A DNA stretch of 64,000 nucleotides from Pseudonocardia kunmingensis (GCF_006716445.1 NZ_VFPA01000001.1:2232001-2296000); one strand, 5' to 3'; positions 8,647 to 19,095 are shown, numbered from the stretch's first letter. The notes: generated by a model not told the origin, from the letters alone. Made by a program: numbers and translations.

Positions 8647-9474
8647 GTGACCCGCACCCGTCCCGCAACCCGGCCGCCCGAGGTGCGCGGCGCCAAGGAC
8701 GCCGTCGAGCACCTGTCCCGACCCGGCCCGCACCCGGTGCTGCGCGGGGACCTCGGGATGGTGGGGCTGCCGGGGGTGGTCTTCGCCCCCGAGGAGGGCC
8801 TCGGGCTGCCCGCGGTGGCGTTCGGGCACGACTGGCTGCAGCCCCCCGAGCGCTACGCCGACCTGCTGCGACACCTGGCGTCCTGGGGCATCGTCGCCGC
8901 CGCCCCCGGCAGCCACCGCGGTCTGCTGCCGAGCCACGCCGGGTTCGCGGCCGACCTGCGCACCACCCTCGACGTCTGCGCCGGGGTGCGCCTCGGCGAC
9001 GGCCGCATCAGCGTCGACGCCCGGCGCACCGCCCTCGCCGGGCACGGCATCGGCGGCGGGGCCGCGCTGGTCGCGGCCAAGGGCCACCCGCGCGTCGCGG
9101 CCGTCGTGACGATCGCGCTGGCCCAGACCCACCCGTCGGCGCTGGACGCCGCGCGCGGCGTCACCGTGCCGGTGCTGCACCTCGCCGCCGGCCGCGACAC
9201 CGTCTCCCCCGCGGCCGGGCACGCGGAGCCGGTGGCCGCCGCGGCCGGTGGCCCCGTCCGGCTCCGGACCCTCACGAAGGCCTCGCACACGGGCTTCCTC
9301 GGCGGCGTGCACTGGAGCGACTTCGTGCTCTCCGGGAGCCCGGACGCCAAGACCCGGCGCCTCACCCGGGCCCTGGTCACCGCGTTCCTGCTGCACCACC
9401 TCTGCGACGAGGACCGCGTCGACGTCCTCGTGGACGGCAAGGTGCCCGGCACCACGCTCGCCGCTCACGACTGA
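8647..9474 (+). CDS. Alpha/beta-hydrolase-fold protein lacking the nucleophile serine
   Basis: This 275-residue protein has a dienelactone-hydrolase/PETase-like fold. The strand-loop FGHDWLQPPERY lies near residue 60. The elbow is AGHGIGGGAAL, where the position of the usual nucleophile (GHSxGG) is G134. A plausible acid (AGRDTVSP, D184) and histidine (KASHTGFLGG, H214) remain. The missing serine suggests a non-hydrolytic role or an altered active site. The GTG start at 8647 removes an unconserved upstream stretch. It is monocistronic, divergent from nnrD. No specific function can be assigned. Confidence 0.8.
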   Translation: MTRTRPATRPPEVRGAKDAVEHLSRPGPHPVLRGDLGMVGLPGVVFAPEEGLGLPAVAFGHDWLQPPERYADLLRHLASWGIVAAAPGSHRGLLPSHAGFAADLRTTLDVCAGVRLGDGRISVDARRTALAGHGIGGGAALVAAKGHPRVAAVVTIALAQTHPSALDAARGVTVPVLHLAAGRDTVSPAAGHAEPVAAAAGGPVRLRTLTKASHTGFLGGVHWSDFVLSGSPDAKTRRLTRALVTAFLLHHLCDEDRVDVLVDGKVPGTTLAAHD

Positions 9475-9487
9475 CGGCGTCCCCTGC

Positions 9488-9886
9488 TCAGCCGGGCGGT
9501 GGCGGCGGCGGCATCTCGGCGATCCGCATCCCGCGCTCGTCGTCGACGCGGTCGGCGTCGGTGCCCGCGAGCCGGGCTCCCGTGCGACGGGTGGCGACCC
9601 CGCCGGCGCCGGCGGGCGCCGCGGTCGGGAAGCCGTACTGCCCCGCCTGCCGCGCGTAGGCCTCGGCCAGCTCCTGCGCGGCCCCCGACTCCCTGCGCAG
9701 CGCGCCGCCCACCTCCGCGGTGCGGTCCGCCCACTCCCGGCCGTACGGGTCCGGCCAGTCGCGCGCGACCTGCTCCCCGAGTTGCGCGACCCGGCGCCCG
9801 ACGTCGGCCAGTACCTCGGCGAGCCCGCCGCACCAGCGGGCGACCCGCAACGCGGGGTCCTCGTCGGGCTGCGGCGCCCGGTTCAC
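9488..9886 (-). CDS. Type VII secretion-associated helical protein (hypothetical)
   Basis: This 132-residue protein starts at a GTG that overlaps the stop of the upstream small gene by four bases. Residues about 20-95 form a long predicted helical pair with W-x(n)-YGREW and many Glu/Arg/Ala. The C-terminus is low-complexity and ends in polyproline-glycine. The shape and the partner gene resemble the paired WXG100-like or EspC-like substrates of actinobacteria. Proximity to the ESX-4 locus 3 kb away supports the link. No family could be named with certainty. Confidence 0.65.
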   Translation of the reverse strand: MNRAPQPDEDPALRVARWCGGLAEVLADVGRRVAQLGEQVARDWPDPYGREWADRTAEVGGALRRESGAAQELAEAYARQAGQYGFPTAAPAGAGGVATRRTGARLAGTDADRVDDERGMRIAEMPPPPPPG

Positions 9887-10158
9887 GCCCGCTCCCGCCC
9901 GAGGATCTCGCGCAGCGAGCGACCGACCTCCGCGTCCGTCGAGCTCGCCGCGCTCGCCGCCCCTGCCAGCGCCGCGCTCAGGCCCGCCAACTCGCGCACC
10001 GCGGCGCCGACGACGGCTCGGAGCCGCTCCTGCTCCGTGTCGGTATCCGCGGCGTCCGGCGCCCCGTGCAGTGCACCTCGCAACTCTTCCGACATGCCCG
10101 CCGCCGCCGACGCGTGGGCGTGCAACCGGTCGGGATCCAGGTGCAGCTCGGACGGCAT
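9883..10158 (-). CDS. EspC-like type VII secretion target protein
   Basis: This 91-residue, all-helical protein opens with a segment of the EspC/DUF2580 type (LHLDPDRLHAHASAAAGM), followed by an Ala/Ser-rich second helix. Such proteins are exported by ESX systems or associate with them. It has no WXG motif. It is the first gene of a two-gene unit with the 132-residue protein (four-base overlap). The 124-base gap to glmM contains a repeated hairpin. Confidence 0.7.
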   Translation of the reverse strand: MPSELHLDPDRLHAHASAAAGMSEELRGALHGAPDAADTDTEQERLRAVVGAAVRELAGLSAALAGAASAASSTDAEVGRSLREILGRERA

Positions 10159-10210
10159 GCCCCCGATGGTGCCCGAACAGGCGACAGCGCAGGCCCGAAC
10201 GCGACAACCC

Positions 10211-10271
10211 GCACCTTGGAGCCGTACTGCTGGTTTCCGCGCCTCTCAGCGGCAGGATGGCTCCAACGTGC
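10211..10271. repeat. Inverted repeat, family C copy 1
   Basis: The left arm at 10211-10232 begins GCACCTTGGAGCC, and the right arm is at 10247-10271. The arms pair imperfectly (several mismatches and a bulge). The left arm matches the copy at 39819-39883 almost exactly. It lies directly downstream of glmM (minus strand), where it may end transcription. Confidence 0.75.
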
Positions 10272-10282
10272 ATCCTCGGGGG

Positions 10283-11626
10283 TTATCCGGCCGCGGCCAC
10301 GACCTCTGCCAGCCGGCCGGCCGTGGCCTGCGCCTGCTCGGCGGTGGGGGCCTCGACCATCACCCGGACCAGTTGCTCGGTGCCCGACGGCCGCAGGAGC
10401 ACGCGCCCGGAGCCCCCGAGCTCGGCCTCCGCCTTCTCGACCGCCTCGCGCACGGCCTCCGACCCGGCCACGGCGGCCTTGTCGGCGACCTGGACGTTCT
10501 GCAGCACCTGCGGCAGCGGTGTGACGATCGCGGCGAGCTCGGCGAGGGAGCGCCCGGTGGCCGCCATGCGGGCCATCAACCGGAGCGCGGTGAGCAGCCC
10601 GTCACCGGTGGTCGAGTAGCGCGGCAGCACGACGTGCCCCGACTGCTCGCCGCCGAGGCTGAACCCGCCTTCGCGCAGCTCCTCGAGCACGTACCGGTCA
10701 CCGACCGCCGTGGTGCGCACCGCGATGCCCGCCTCCTGCATCGCCAGGTGCAGGCCGAGGTTGCTCATGACGGTGGCGACCAGGGTGTCGTGGGTCAGCT
10801 CGCCCGCCTCGCGCATCGCGACGGCGAGCACGGCCATGATCTGGTCGCCGTCGATCTCGGCGCCGGTGGCGTCGACGGCCAGGCAGCGGTCTGCGTCGCC
10901 GTCGTGCGCGATGCCGAGGTCGGCGCCGTGTGCCCGCACGGCCTCGCGCAGCGCGCCGATGTGCGTGGACCCGACGCCGTCGTTGATGTTGAGACCGTCG
11001 GGCTCGGCGTGCAGCGCGACCACGTCGGCGCCCGCGCCCCGGTAGGTCTGCGGGGCCACCCTGGACGCCGCGCCGTGGGCGCAGTCGACCACCACGCGCA
11101 GCCCGCCCAGAGCGGTGGGGGTGGCGGCGAGGAGGTGGTCCCGGTACCGGGCGACGGCGTCGGGCAGATCCCGCACGCGCCCGATGCCCGCGCCGGTCGG
11201 CCGCTCGGCCGCGGCGCCGAGGCCTGCCTCGACCGCGCCTTCGACCGAGTCGGGGAGCTTGTGACCACCCGCGGCGAACAGCTTGATGCCGTTGTCCGGC
11301 ATCGGGTTGTGCGACGCGGAGATCATCACCCCGAAGTCCGCCCCGAGCTCACCGACCAGGTAGGCCACCGCGGGCGTGGGCAGGATGCCGACGCGCACCG
11401 CGTCGGCGCCGGCCGCGGACAACCCGGCCACGACCGCGGCCTCGAGCATCTCCCCGCTCGCACGCGGATCCCGGCCGACGACGGCGACGGGCCGGCGCGA
11501 GCGGTTCCGCTCGGCCAGCACGCGCGCGGCCGAGGCGGAAAGCGCCACGGCGAGCTCCGGGGTGAGGAGCTCGCCGTTGGCCAATCCGCGGACGCCGTCG
11601 GTGCCGAACAGACGCCGTTCGCTCAA
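10283..11626 (-). CDS. glmM: Phosphoglucosamine mutase
   Basis: This 447-residue enzyme converts glucosamine-6-phosphate to glucosamine-1-phosphate for UDP-GlcNAc synthesis. It starts [14 protein letters not shown]. The phosphoserine loop is ISASHNP (S105), the metal loop is DGDADRC, the sugar loop is GGEQSGH and the phosphate loop is [12 protein letters not shown]. The only start that fits the conserved N-terminus is TTG at 11626, five bases after the rpsI stop, with no clear ribosome-binding site; re-initiation from rpsI is likely. glmM-rpsI-rplM order is the same in M. tuberculosis. Confidence 0.95.
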   Translation of the reverse strand: MSERRLFGTDGVRGLANGELLTPELAVALSASAARVLAERNRSRRPVAVVGRDPRASGEMLEAAVVAGLSAAGADAVRVGILPTPAVAYLVGELGADFGVMISASHNPMPDNGIKLFAAGGHKLPDSVEGAVEAGLGAAAERPTGAGIGRVRDLPDAVARYRDHLLAATPTALGGLRVVVDCAHGAASRVAPQTYRGAGADVVALHAEPDGLNINDGVGSTHIGALREAVRAHGADLGIAHDGDADRCLAVDATGAEIDGDQIMAVLAVAMREAGELTHDTLVATVMSNLGLHLAMQEAGIAVRTTAVGDRYVLEELREGGFSLGGEQSGHVVLPRYSTTGDGLLTALRLMARMAATGRSLAELAAIVTPLPQVLQNVQVADKAAVAGSEAVREAVEKAEAELGGSGRVLLRPSGTEQLVRVMVEAPTAEQAQATAGRLAEVVAAAG

Positions 11627-11630
11627 GTGA

Positions 11631-12259
<629 letters not shown>

Positions 12260-12263
<4 letters not shown>

Positions 12264-12703
12264 TGGGCGACCTGGGTGATCTCGAACGCGGCCGGCTGCT
12301 GCGCGGCGTGCGGGTGCTCGGGGCCGGCGTAGACCTTGAGCTTCTTGGCCATGGCCCGGCCGAGGCGGTTCTTCGGGAGCATGCCCTTGATCGCCTTCTC
12401 GACGAGCCGGTCGGGGTGCTTCTCGATCATCTCGCCGACCGAACGCTGCTTCAGCCCGCCCGGGAAACCGCTGTGGCGGTACACGAACTTGTCGTCGCGC
12501 TTGGTGCCGGACACCGCGATCTTCTCGGCGTTGACGATGACGACGAAGTCGCCGGTGTCCATGTGCGGCGCGTACGTCGGCTTGTGCTTGCCGCGCAGCA
12601 GGGTGGCGGCGTGCGTGGCGAGGCGGCCGAGCACCACATCCGTGGCGTCGATCACGTGCCAGGCGCGGGTGATCTCGCCGGGCTTGGGGCTGTACGTGGG
12701 CAC
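12260..12703 (-). CDS. rplM: 50S ribosomal protein L13
   Basis: This 147-residue protein has the L13 core [17 protein letters not shown], the [24 protein letters not shown] segment split around the rRNA-binding loop, and the [10 protein letters not shown] signature. The GTG at 12703 follows a GAGGT ribosome-binding site and keeps the actinobacterial start [10 protein letters not shown]. It is the first gene of the rplM-rpsI-glmM operon. L13 is an early assembly protein on 23S rRNA. Confidence 0.97.
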
Positions 12704-12923
12704 GGACCTACCTCGTCGCTGTCGTCTGCTCGTGGGAGCTGCCTCTGGTGCGCGAGTGCGGCATGCTGGGGCGCCGGGCCCGGTGACGGGCCCTGCGGGC
12801 CGTGGTGGCACGACCGCGGGTGTCCACCCGCCGCACATCGAAGAACGAGGGTACCCGCCGCTGCGGAGCAGGGTCAAAACGCCCCCCACCCGGGCCGCGG
12901 ACGGCCCTCGGACACGCCGGTGC

Positions 12924-12948
12924 CCCGCGCCGGACGGGCCGGCGCGGG
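12924..12948 (-). terminator. Hairpin terminator downstream of the WXG100 pair
   Basis: Perfect 10-bp stem (12924-12933 with 12939-12948) and a five-base loop, about ten bases after the WXG100 stop at 12958. No U-tract follows, as is common in actinobacteria. Confidence 0.6.
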
Positions 12949-12957
12949 ACGCTCCGG

Positions 12958-13245
12958 TCAGCGCCAGCGCGCCGCGTTGACCTGCTCGACCTGGCGGTAG
13001 CTCTCGTTGGCCGTGCCCAGTGCGACGCCGATCTGGGCCAGCACCGCCGCCAGGTCGGCGGCCGCAGCGTCCCACTGGCCCTGCCGTTCCCGGTACTCGG
13101 TGGCGGCCTGCCCCTCCCACGACGCGACCAGCGGTGCGAGGTACCGCTTCAGCTCCTCGAGCCGCTCGGAGATGCGCGTCGCGGTGCCCCCGACATCGGC
13201 GCGCGCCGCCTCGAGCGCACCGAACGTGACCTTGATCTCGGACAT
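12958..13245 (-). CDS. WXG100-family ESX-4 secreted protein (EsxT/EsxU-like)
   Basis: The 95-residue helix-turn-helix protein has W43-E-G45 in the turn and a C-terminal YxxxE secretion signal at Y83-E87. The Gram-positive WXG100 proteins are exported as dimers by type VII machinery. Synteny equates it with esxT/esxU (Rv3444c/Rv3445c), but which one cannot be fixed. It lies nine bases after the second WXG100 gene, in one transcription unit ending at the 12924 hairpin. Confidence 0.92.
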   Translation of the reverse strand: MSEIKVTFGALEAARADVGGTATRISERLEELKRYLAPLVASWEGQAATEYRERQGQWDAAAADLAAVLAQIGVALGTANESYRQVEQVNAARWR

Positions 13246-13254
13246 CGTCCCCCC

Positions 13255-13566
13255 TCAGCCCAGCGCCGCGCGGATGGCCGACAGGTCACCGGCGTGCTGC
13301 GCCTCCTGCGCCTGGTAGCTCGCCCCCGAGCCCTGGATCGACTCGCCGATCCCGCGCAGGGCCTCGCCGAGCGCCTTCGCATCGGCGTCCCAGCGGCCCA
13401 TCAACGCCAGGAACGCCGTGGAGGCCTCCCCGCGCCACGCACCGGCGAGCGGCCCGAGCCGCGACCGCAGCGTGGCCAGATCGGCCTGCACGGTGTCGTT
13501 CACCGCGAGCACGTGCTTGCCCGCGCGCTGCATCTCCTCGACGCTCGTGCCGAACCCCTCGGCCAT
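13255..13566 (-). CDS. WXG100-family ESX-4 secreted protein, partner subunit
   Basis: The 103-residue protein has W44-R-G46 at the helical turn and YxxxE at Y84-E88. It should form the heterodimer with the neighbouring 95-residue protein. The ATG at 13566 was preferred over an upstream in-frame start because it gives a normal WXG100 N-terminus ([19 protein letters not shown]) and has a GGGGT just upstream. It is the first gene of the substrate pair; both carrying the secretion motif is a minor oddity, since often only one does. Confidence 0.92.
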   Translation of the reverse strand: MAEGFGTSVEEMQRAGKHVLAVNDTVQADLATLRSRLGPLAGAWRGEASTAFLALMGRWDADAKALGEALRGIGESIQGSGASYQAQEAQHAGDLSAIRAALG

Positions 13567-13683
13567 GCCGATCACCCCAGTCCGTGTGAAGCGGGAACCT
13601 GTCCCGCGCACGTTCGCACCGCGGAAGCCCCGCGCGGGGCGGAACCCGGGAAAACGTGTGCAGGTGTGAACACCGGGCCCCGT

Positions 13684-15078
13684 TCAGGCACCCCGGACCG
13701 ACCCGACGACGACGGCGCACGCCGCGGCCACGGCCGCCGCTCCCGCCGCGGTGTGCCGGCAGCCGACGCTGAGCTGCGCGTCGCCGTCGAGGACGACGAA
13801 CCAGTCCACGACGTTGCGCCCGTCCTGCTGCCGGTAGGAGGTGACGACGCGGCCGGCGAACCGCGCGTCCGGGTCGTAGCCCGACAGCGCCGAGCCGTGC
13901 GCGACCGCGGTGTCGAAGACCGCACGCAGCTCGGCGCGCGCCCGTTCGGGCTCGGCCGCCACGTCGTAGCCGAGCGGGGAGCTCTCGACCGCGATCAGGT
14001 CGCTGCCCTCGGGCGCGCTCACCGGGGTGAGCAGGACCCGGCGCCGCTCCGGCAGGCCGCCGGTGTGCTCCCAGCCCGCGGGCACGTCGAGCCGGTAGCC
14101 GTACTGCACGAGCACGCCCGCCGCCACCTCGCCGCCGCCCGGCGGCGCGAGGAGTCGTCCGGCGGCGAGCAGCAGGGCCACGGCGGCCGTCGCGGCGATC
14201 GTGCGCAGCGCGGTGCGCAGCGGGCGGTGCCGCCGCGGTGGGAGCGGCGGGAGCAGGGGCTCGACCGGCGCGGAGGCCTCCGGTTCGCGCACCGCGGCAC
14301 CGGGCCCCTCGCCGCCGGGACCGTGCTCGTCGGGACCCACGACGACCTCGCGGGCCCGTGGCGGCACGCCGGGGTGCGCCAGCGCCCCGAGCACGGCCGC
14401 GGCGTCCGGACGCGGCGCGACCACGGCCCCGGTGATGCCCGCCGCGTCGACCAGCCGGGCCAGCAGCGGGCTGCGGGCAACGCCGCCGACCAGCAGCACG
14501 GGCACCTCGGGAGCGCCCGCCAGCACGGCGCGCAACGCGTCCACCGCCGCGCCGAGCAGGCCGGCGAGCACCGCGTCCAGCTCGTCCGCGGTGATGCCGT
14601 CGACGACGGGCAGCAACGACAGGGCCTCCCGCAGCTCGCGGGCGACGCAGGCGTCCCGCGCCCAGCGCGCGGCCAGCAGCGCGTCCAGCGTCCGGCCACC
14701 CACGTCCGCCGTGGCGCAGGCGCGGACGCCGCCGTCCGGCGCCAGCAACACCGCTTCCGCACCCGCGGCCCCGACGTCGAGCACCGCGACCCCGCCCCGC
14801 CCGGCGGCGGCGAGCGGCGCCGGAACGGCCCGTACCCGCGCCGCCAGCCCGGCGTGGCGCTGCGCCCACTCCCGGGCGCGCGCGTCCGGCCACCGCCCGG
14901 GGTGCAGGAGCACGAGCTCCTCGGGCGCCGGACCCACGAGCTCGGCGAGCAGCGCCGCGGTGCCGGGGCCGGGCGCCGGCAGCTCGGCGAGCAGCCACGG
15001 CGCGCCGTCGCCGCCGGCGGCGACCCGGACGACGTCCGCCCCTTCCTGGAGGGCCACCCGCACGGGCGCGCCGCTCAC
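13684..15078 (-). CDS. Type VII secretion-associated protein, Rv3446c family
   Basis: This is a 464-residue protein. Residues 1-260 look like a degenerate actin/Hsp70-type ATPase (LDVGAAGAEAVLL, then VGGRTLDALLA, and VLLVGGVARSPLLARL). A proline/arginine linker and one membrane span (about 285-302) follow, then an extracytoplasmic domain containing YGYRLDVPAGWEHTGG and VDWFV. This layout and position next to eccC match the ESX-4 protein Rv3446c, whose role is not known. The GTG start is preceded by a GGGGT stretch. An 81-base gap separates it from eccC. Confidence 0.85.
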   Translation of the reverse strand: MSGAPVRVALQEGADVVRVAAGGDGAPWLLAELPAPGPGTAALLAELVGPAPEELVLLHPGRWPDARAREWAQRHAGLAARVRAVPAPLAAAGRGGVAVLDVGAAGAEAVLLAPDGGVRACATADVGGRTLDALLAARWARDACVARELREALSLLPVVDGITADELDAVLAGLLGAAVDALRAVLAGAPEVPVLLVGGVARSPLLARLVDAAGITGAVVAPRPDAAAVLGALAHPGVPPRAREVVVGPDEHGPGGEGPGAAVREPEASAPVEPLLPPLPPRRHRPLRTALRTIAATAAVALLLAAGRLLAPPGGGEVAAGVLVQYGYRLDVPAGWEHTGGLPERRRVLLTPVSAPEGSDLIAVESSPLGYDVAAEPERARAELRAVFDTAVAHGSALSGYDPDARFAGRVVTSYRQQDGRNVVDWFVVLDGDAQLSVGCRHTAAGAAAVAAACAVVVGSVRGA

Positions 15079-15159
15079 CCGGACCCCACCACCCCGCCGT
15101 GGAGCCCTGCGGCCGTTCTCCGGCCCTGCGAGCAGCGGACCGGCCCCACGGGGCGCCGG

Positions 15160-18100
15160 TCATCCATCGTCGGGCGGCAGCCACGCCAGCTGGATGCGGC
15201 GCGTGCCGCGGCGGCGGTCGACCAGCACCCCACGGCCCGGGGGTCCTGGCGCGGGCTTCACGGCGCCGACCAGCGCGCCCTCGTCCGGGTCGCCGTTCAT
15301 GACGATGCCCGGCGCCGCCAGCTCGCGCAGCCGGCCGAGGACGGGGTCGAACAGCGCGCGGGCCGCGCCGCCGCAGCGCCGGGCGACGACGACGTGCAGG
15401 CCGACGTCCTTCGCCTGCGGCAGGAACTCCGCGAGCGGGAGCAGCGGGTTCGGGGCCCCACCGCCCGGGGCGACGAGGTCGTAGTCGTCGACGAGGACGA
15501 ACACGTCGGGCCCGCTCCACCAGCTCCGCTCCCGCAGGGCCCGCGGCGTGACGTCGGGCCCGGGGAGCCGCCTGCGCAGCGACGCCGCGACCTCCCCCGC
15601 GGCAGCGGCCGTGGCCTCGGCGGTGCTGGCGTAGCCGATCAGGTGGGTGGCCGGGACCGCGCCCAGCAGGGTGCGCCGGTGGTCGACCAGCACGATGCGC
15701 GCCTGCTCCGGGGCGTACCGGGTGGTGACGCCGTGCGCGAGGAGCCGCAACAGCGCGGTCTTGCCGCTCTCGGCGTCGGCGAAGCAGAGCAGGTGCGGCT
15801 CCGCGGCCGCGTCGAGCTCGACGCGCGCCAGATGTTCCTCGTCGACGCCGAGCGGGAGGGCTCCGGCGCGATCGTCCGCGGAGCCGGGTGCCGCGGGCGG
15901 CAGCCGGTCGAGCGCGACGCAGCCGGGCAGCAGCCGGGCCGGGGCGAACCCGCGACCCGGCCAGGCCGCCGCGATCGCGTCGGCGAGTGCGAGGGGATCG
16001 GCGGCCCCGACGCTCAGGCGCGGGGCCGCGACGACGGTGGAGGCGCCGTCCATCGCGAGCCCGTGGCCCGGGCGGTCGGGGACGGCGGCGGCGCGACGCC
16101 GGTCGACCTCGGACTCGGCCGCCTCCCCCAACCGCAGCTCGATCCGCCCGCCCAGCAGGTCCTTGAGGGCGGGACGCAGCTCGGTCCAGCGGGTGGCCGA
16201 GACCGCGAGGTGCAGTCCGTAGGACAGGCCCTGCGCGGCCAGCGGCAGCAGCCGGGCCTCCAGGTCGTCGAACTCGCCGCGCAGGACCAGGTACCCGTCG
16301 ACGACGAGGAGCACGTCCGTGGCCGGTTCTCCGGGGAACCCGCCTGCGGCTCGCCGCGCCCGGAACTCCTCGACCGAGGAGATGCCGCCGTCGCGGAACA
16401 GCCGCTCGCGGCGGGCGAGCACCGCGGCGAACTCGGCGACCACGCGCCGGACGAGCTCTGGCTGCTGGCGGTCGGCCACCGTGCCGACGTGCGGGAGGCC
16501 GGCCAGCGCCCCGAGCGCGCCGCCGCCGAAGTCGAGGACGTGCACGCCGAGCTCGTGAGGGGTGCAGGTGAGGGCGAGCCCGAGCACGGTGCTCGCCAAC
16601 GCCGTCGACTTCCCGCTGCGCGGCCCGCCGACCACGGCGAGGTGCCCCGCCGCCCCGGCCAGGTCGACGACCAGCGCGTCCCGGCGTTGCTGGTAAGGCC
16701 GGTCGACCACGCCCACGGGCACCTGCAGCGCGGGCCGCCGCGGCGCGGACAGCCCCCGGCCGGGCACCGGGCGCACGTCGCCGAGCACGGCGTCGAGCGG
16801 GGGCGGCGCGTCCAGCGGTGGGAGCCAGACCCGGTGGGCGGGCGGCCCGCTGCCCGCCATCGCGGCGATGACCGCGTCGAGGACGGTGGGAGCGTCCCCG
16901 TTGCCCACGTCGGGCGCATCGGGGGCGGTGGCGGGCAGCGGGCGGACCCGGAACGGGTACGCGCGGGGCCTGCCGCGCGGCGCGGGCCGCGGCACGTGCG
17001 CGCCGGGCGCGGACACGTATGCGCCCCGGAACCGGACGAGCTCGCCCGTGCCGGTGGCCAGGAACGCCGAGCCGGGCGCGGACGGCAGCCGGTGCGCGTC
17101 GGGGACCCCCAGCACGGCGCGGGACTCGGCGGCCGAGAACGTGCGCAGCGCGATGCGGTAGGACAGGTGCGACTCGAGCCCGCGCAGCCGTCCCTCCTCG
17201 AGGCGCTGCGAGGCGAGCAGCAGGTGCAGCCCGAGCGAGCGGCCCAGCCGCCCGATCGTCACGAGCAGGTCGATCAGCTCCGGCCGCTGCGCGAGCAGCT
17301 CGGAGAACTCGTCGACCACCACGAACAGCGCGGGCAGCGGCGGCAGGTCGGCTCCGGCCCGGCGGGCGGCCGCGTACTCCGCGACGCCTACGAGGTTGCC
17401 CGCGGCCCGCAGCAGCTCCTGCCTGCGCGTGATCTCCCCGGCGAGGGCGTCGGCCATGCGGTCGACGAGGCCGAGCTCGTCGGCGAGGTTGGTGATCACC
17501 GCGGACACGTGGGGGAGGCCGGCGAGGCCGAGGAACGTGGCGCCGCCCTTGAAGTCGACCAGCACGAGGTTCAGCTCCTCCGAGGAGTGCGCGGCGGCCA
17601 GCCCCAGCACGAGCGTGCGCAGCAGCTCGCTCTTCCCGGAGCCGGTGGCGCCCACGCAGAGCCCGTGCGGCCCGCTGCCGCCCTGTGCCGCCTCCTTGAG
17701 GTCGAGCTCGACGACGCCGCCGTGCTCGTCGACGCCGATCGGGACCCGCAGCCGGTCGGCATCGGAACGGGCCCGCCCCGCGCGCAGCGCGGCGATCCCC
17801 TCCGGACCCGGCCCGAGCCCGAGCAGCGCGGGGAGCCCGGTCGCGGCCCGGCCCGGCTCCCCCGGCCCGGTGTCCTCGGTGGTGCGGTGCCGGGCGAGCC
17901 TGCGGGCGAGCGCGGTGGCCTCCGCGACCGCCAGCTGGTCGGGCGTGCCGATCTCGGACGGCGGCTCGCCGCCGCGTTGCAGCCGGTCGGGTGCCACCAG
18001 CAGGCGCACCACCGACGGCGCCGCGCGCCTGCCCGGCGGCGCGCCGACCCGCAGCACCGTGACGCCGGCGACGCCCGCCCACGGACCCGGGCCCTCGGTG

Positions 18101-19056
18101 ACGTCGTCGACGACGACGAGCAGGTGCGGCTCCCCCGGCCCCGGCCCGGCCGGGCGCCCGGCGAGCTCGCCGAGCCACCACCGGCGCACGTCGTCTGCGT
18201 CGGCGGTGACCATCCGCAGCGGACCGACGGCGTCGCGCCGGCGCGGGTGGGCGGCGTGCGGGAGCCACTTCACCCACTCCCACTCGTGCGCCAGCGAGGG
18301 GGGAGCCACCACCGCGAGCAGGGCGTGCGCGGGGGTGTGCCACAGCGCGTACTGGGCGACGAGGGCGCGGGCGAGGCCCCGCACCTGGTCCAGCCCCGCC
18401 CCGTGCGCGGGCTCGAGCCACACCGTGCTGCTGGACGGCAGCGACAGCGCCACCGGCAGGTCCGGGACGACCGAGTGCCCGAGCAGGAAGCGGCGCAATG
18501 CGAGGGCGGTGACCGGTTCCAGGCCGTCGACGGGGCCGGTCTGCGGGGCCACCAGGCGCGTGGCGAGGCGCTGCGCGCCGCGCCCGACCCGCAGGTGGGC
18601 GAAGTCCGGGTCAGCGGGGCCGCGTTCCCACAACCGCCCCGCGGCGAGCACCGCGGGCCACGCGGCCGGGTCCGGGTGCGCCCACTCGAGCGCCGCCCGC
18701 TGCTCGGCGGCGATGCCCCGCACCCGCCCGCGCAGCACCGCCAGGTAGCGCAGGTAGTCGCGCCGGTCCTCGTCGGTGCTCGCCGCGCGGTTGCCCCCGC
18801 CCCGGCCTGCGCCGGTGGCCAGCATGCCCAGCGTGGAGACCGCGAACATCCCCGCGAACAGCCAGGACGTGGGGTTCTGCACGCCGAGGACCGCGATGAA
18901 CCCCACCGATCCGAGCAGCATCACGAACGGCAGCAGCCGGGCGAGCACCCCCGCCGGGACGACGCGCTCGGGCTCCGGCGGCGGTTCCAGGACGAGCTCG
19001 CCGCCCGGCATCGGCGGTGGCACGCGGCGGGCGCGCCCGGCTCCGACGACCGTCAT
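15160..19056 (-). CDS. eccC: ESX-4 secretion ATPase EccC
   Basis: This 1298-residue protein has two membrane spans near residues 40-85 and then three FtsK/SpoIIIE ATPase domains. Walker A motifs are GATGSGKS (about 467), GGPRSGKST (about 808) and ADAESGKT (about 1090). Walker B-like strands are LVLVDFKGGATF, VHVLDFGGGALG and IVLVDHRR. EccC recognises WXG100 substrates and powers export. The ATG at 19056 is preferred to an upstream start because a strong GGGGGGAGGGG ribosome-binding site sits just before it. It is divergent from eccD across a 152-base promoter region. Confidence 0.95.
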   Translation of the reverse strand: MTVVGAGRARRVPPPMPGGELVLEPPPEPERVVPAGVLARLLPFVMLLGSVGFIAVLGVQNPTSWLFAGMFAVSTLGMLATGAGRGGGNRAASTDEDRRDYLRYLAVLRGRVRGIAAEQRAALEWAHPDPAAWPAVLAAGRLWERGPADPDFAHLRVGRGAQRLATRLVAPQTGPVDGLEPVTALALRRFLLGHSVVPDLPVALSLPSSSTVWLEPAHGAGLDQVRGLARALVAQYALWHTPAHALLAVVAPPSLAHEWEWVKWLPHAAHPRRRDAVGPLRMVTADADDVRRWWLGELAGRPAGPGPGEPHLLVVVDDVTEGPGPWAGVAGVTVLRVGAPPGRRAAPSVVRLLVAPDRLQRGGEPPSEIGTPDQLAVAEATALARRLARHRTTEDTGPGEPGRAATGLPALLGLGPGPEGIAALRAGRARSDADRLRVPIGVDEHGGVVELDLKEAAQGGSGPHGLCVGATGSGKSELLRTLVLGLAAAHSSEELNLVLVDFKGGATFLGLAGLPHVSAVITNLADELGLVDRMADALAGEITRRQELLRAAGNLVGVAEYAAARRAGADLPPLPALFVVVDEFSELLAQRPELIDLLVTIGRLGRSLGLHLLLASQRLEEGRLRGLESHLSYRIALRTFSAAESRAVLGVPDAHRLPSAPGSAFLATGTGELVRFRGAYVSAPGAHVPRPAPRGRPRAYPFRVRPLPATAPDAPDVGNGDAPTVLDAVIAAMAGSGPPAHRVWLPPLDAPPPLDAVLGDVRPVPGRGLSAPRRPALQVPVGVVDRPYQQRRDALVVDLAGAAGHLAVVGGPRSGKSTALASTVLGLALTCTPHELGVHVLDFGGGALGALAGLPHVGTVADRQQPELVRRVVAEFAAVLARRERLFRDGGISSVEEFRARRAAGGFPGEPATDVLLVVDGYLVLRGEFDDLEARLLPLAAQGLSYGLHLAVSATRWTELRPALKDLLGGRIELRLGEAAESEVDRRRAAAVPDRPGHGLAMDGASTVVAAPRLSVGAADPLALADAIAAAWPGRGFAPARLLPGCVALDRLPPAAPGSADDRAGALPLGVDEEHLARVELDAAAEPHLLCFADAESGKTALLRLLAHGVTTRYAPEQARIVLVDHRRTLLGAVPATHLIGYASTAEATAAAAGEVAASLRRRLPGPDVTPRALRERSWWSGPDVFVLVDDYDLVAPGGGAPNPLLPLAEFLPQAKDVGLHVVVARRCGGAARALFDPVLGRLRELAAPGIVMNGDPDEGALVGAVKPAPGPPGRGVLVDRRRGTRRIQLAWLPPDDG

Positions 19057-19095
19057 CGCCCCTCCCCCCGCGGCTGCGCCGATCCGCCCGGACGA

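Noticed and set aside
13286..18421. A minus-strand frame of about 1,700 codons out of phase with eccC
   Set aside because: Same-strand shadow of eccC and the Rv3446c-like gene. The eccC frame shows all motifs of the family.
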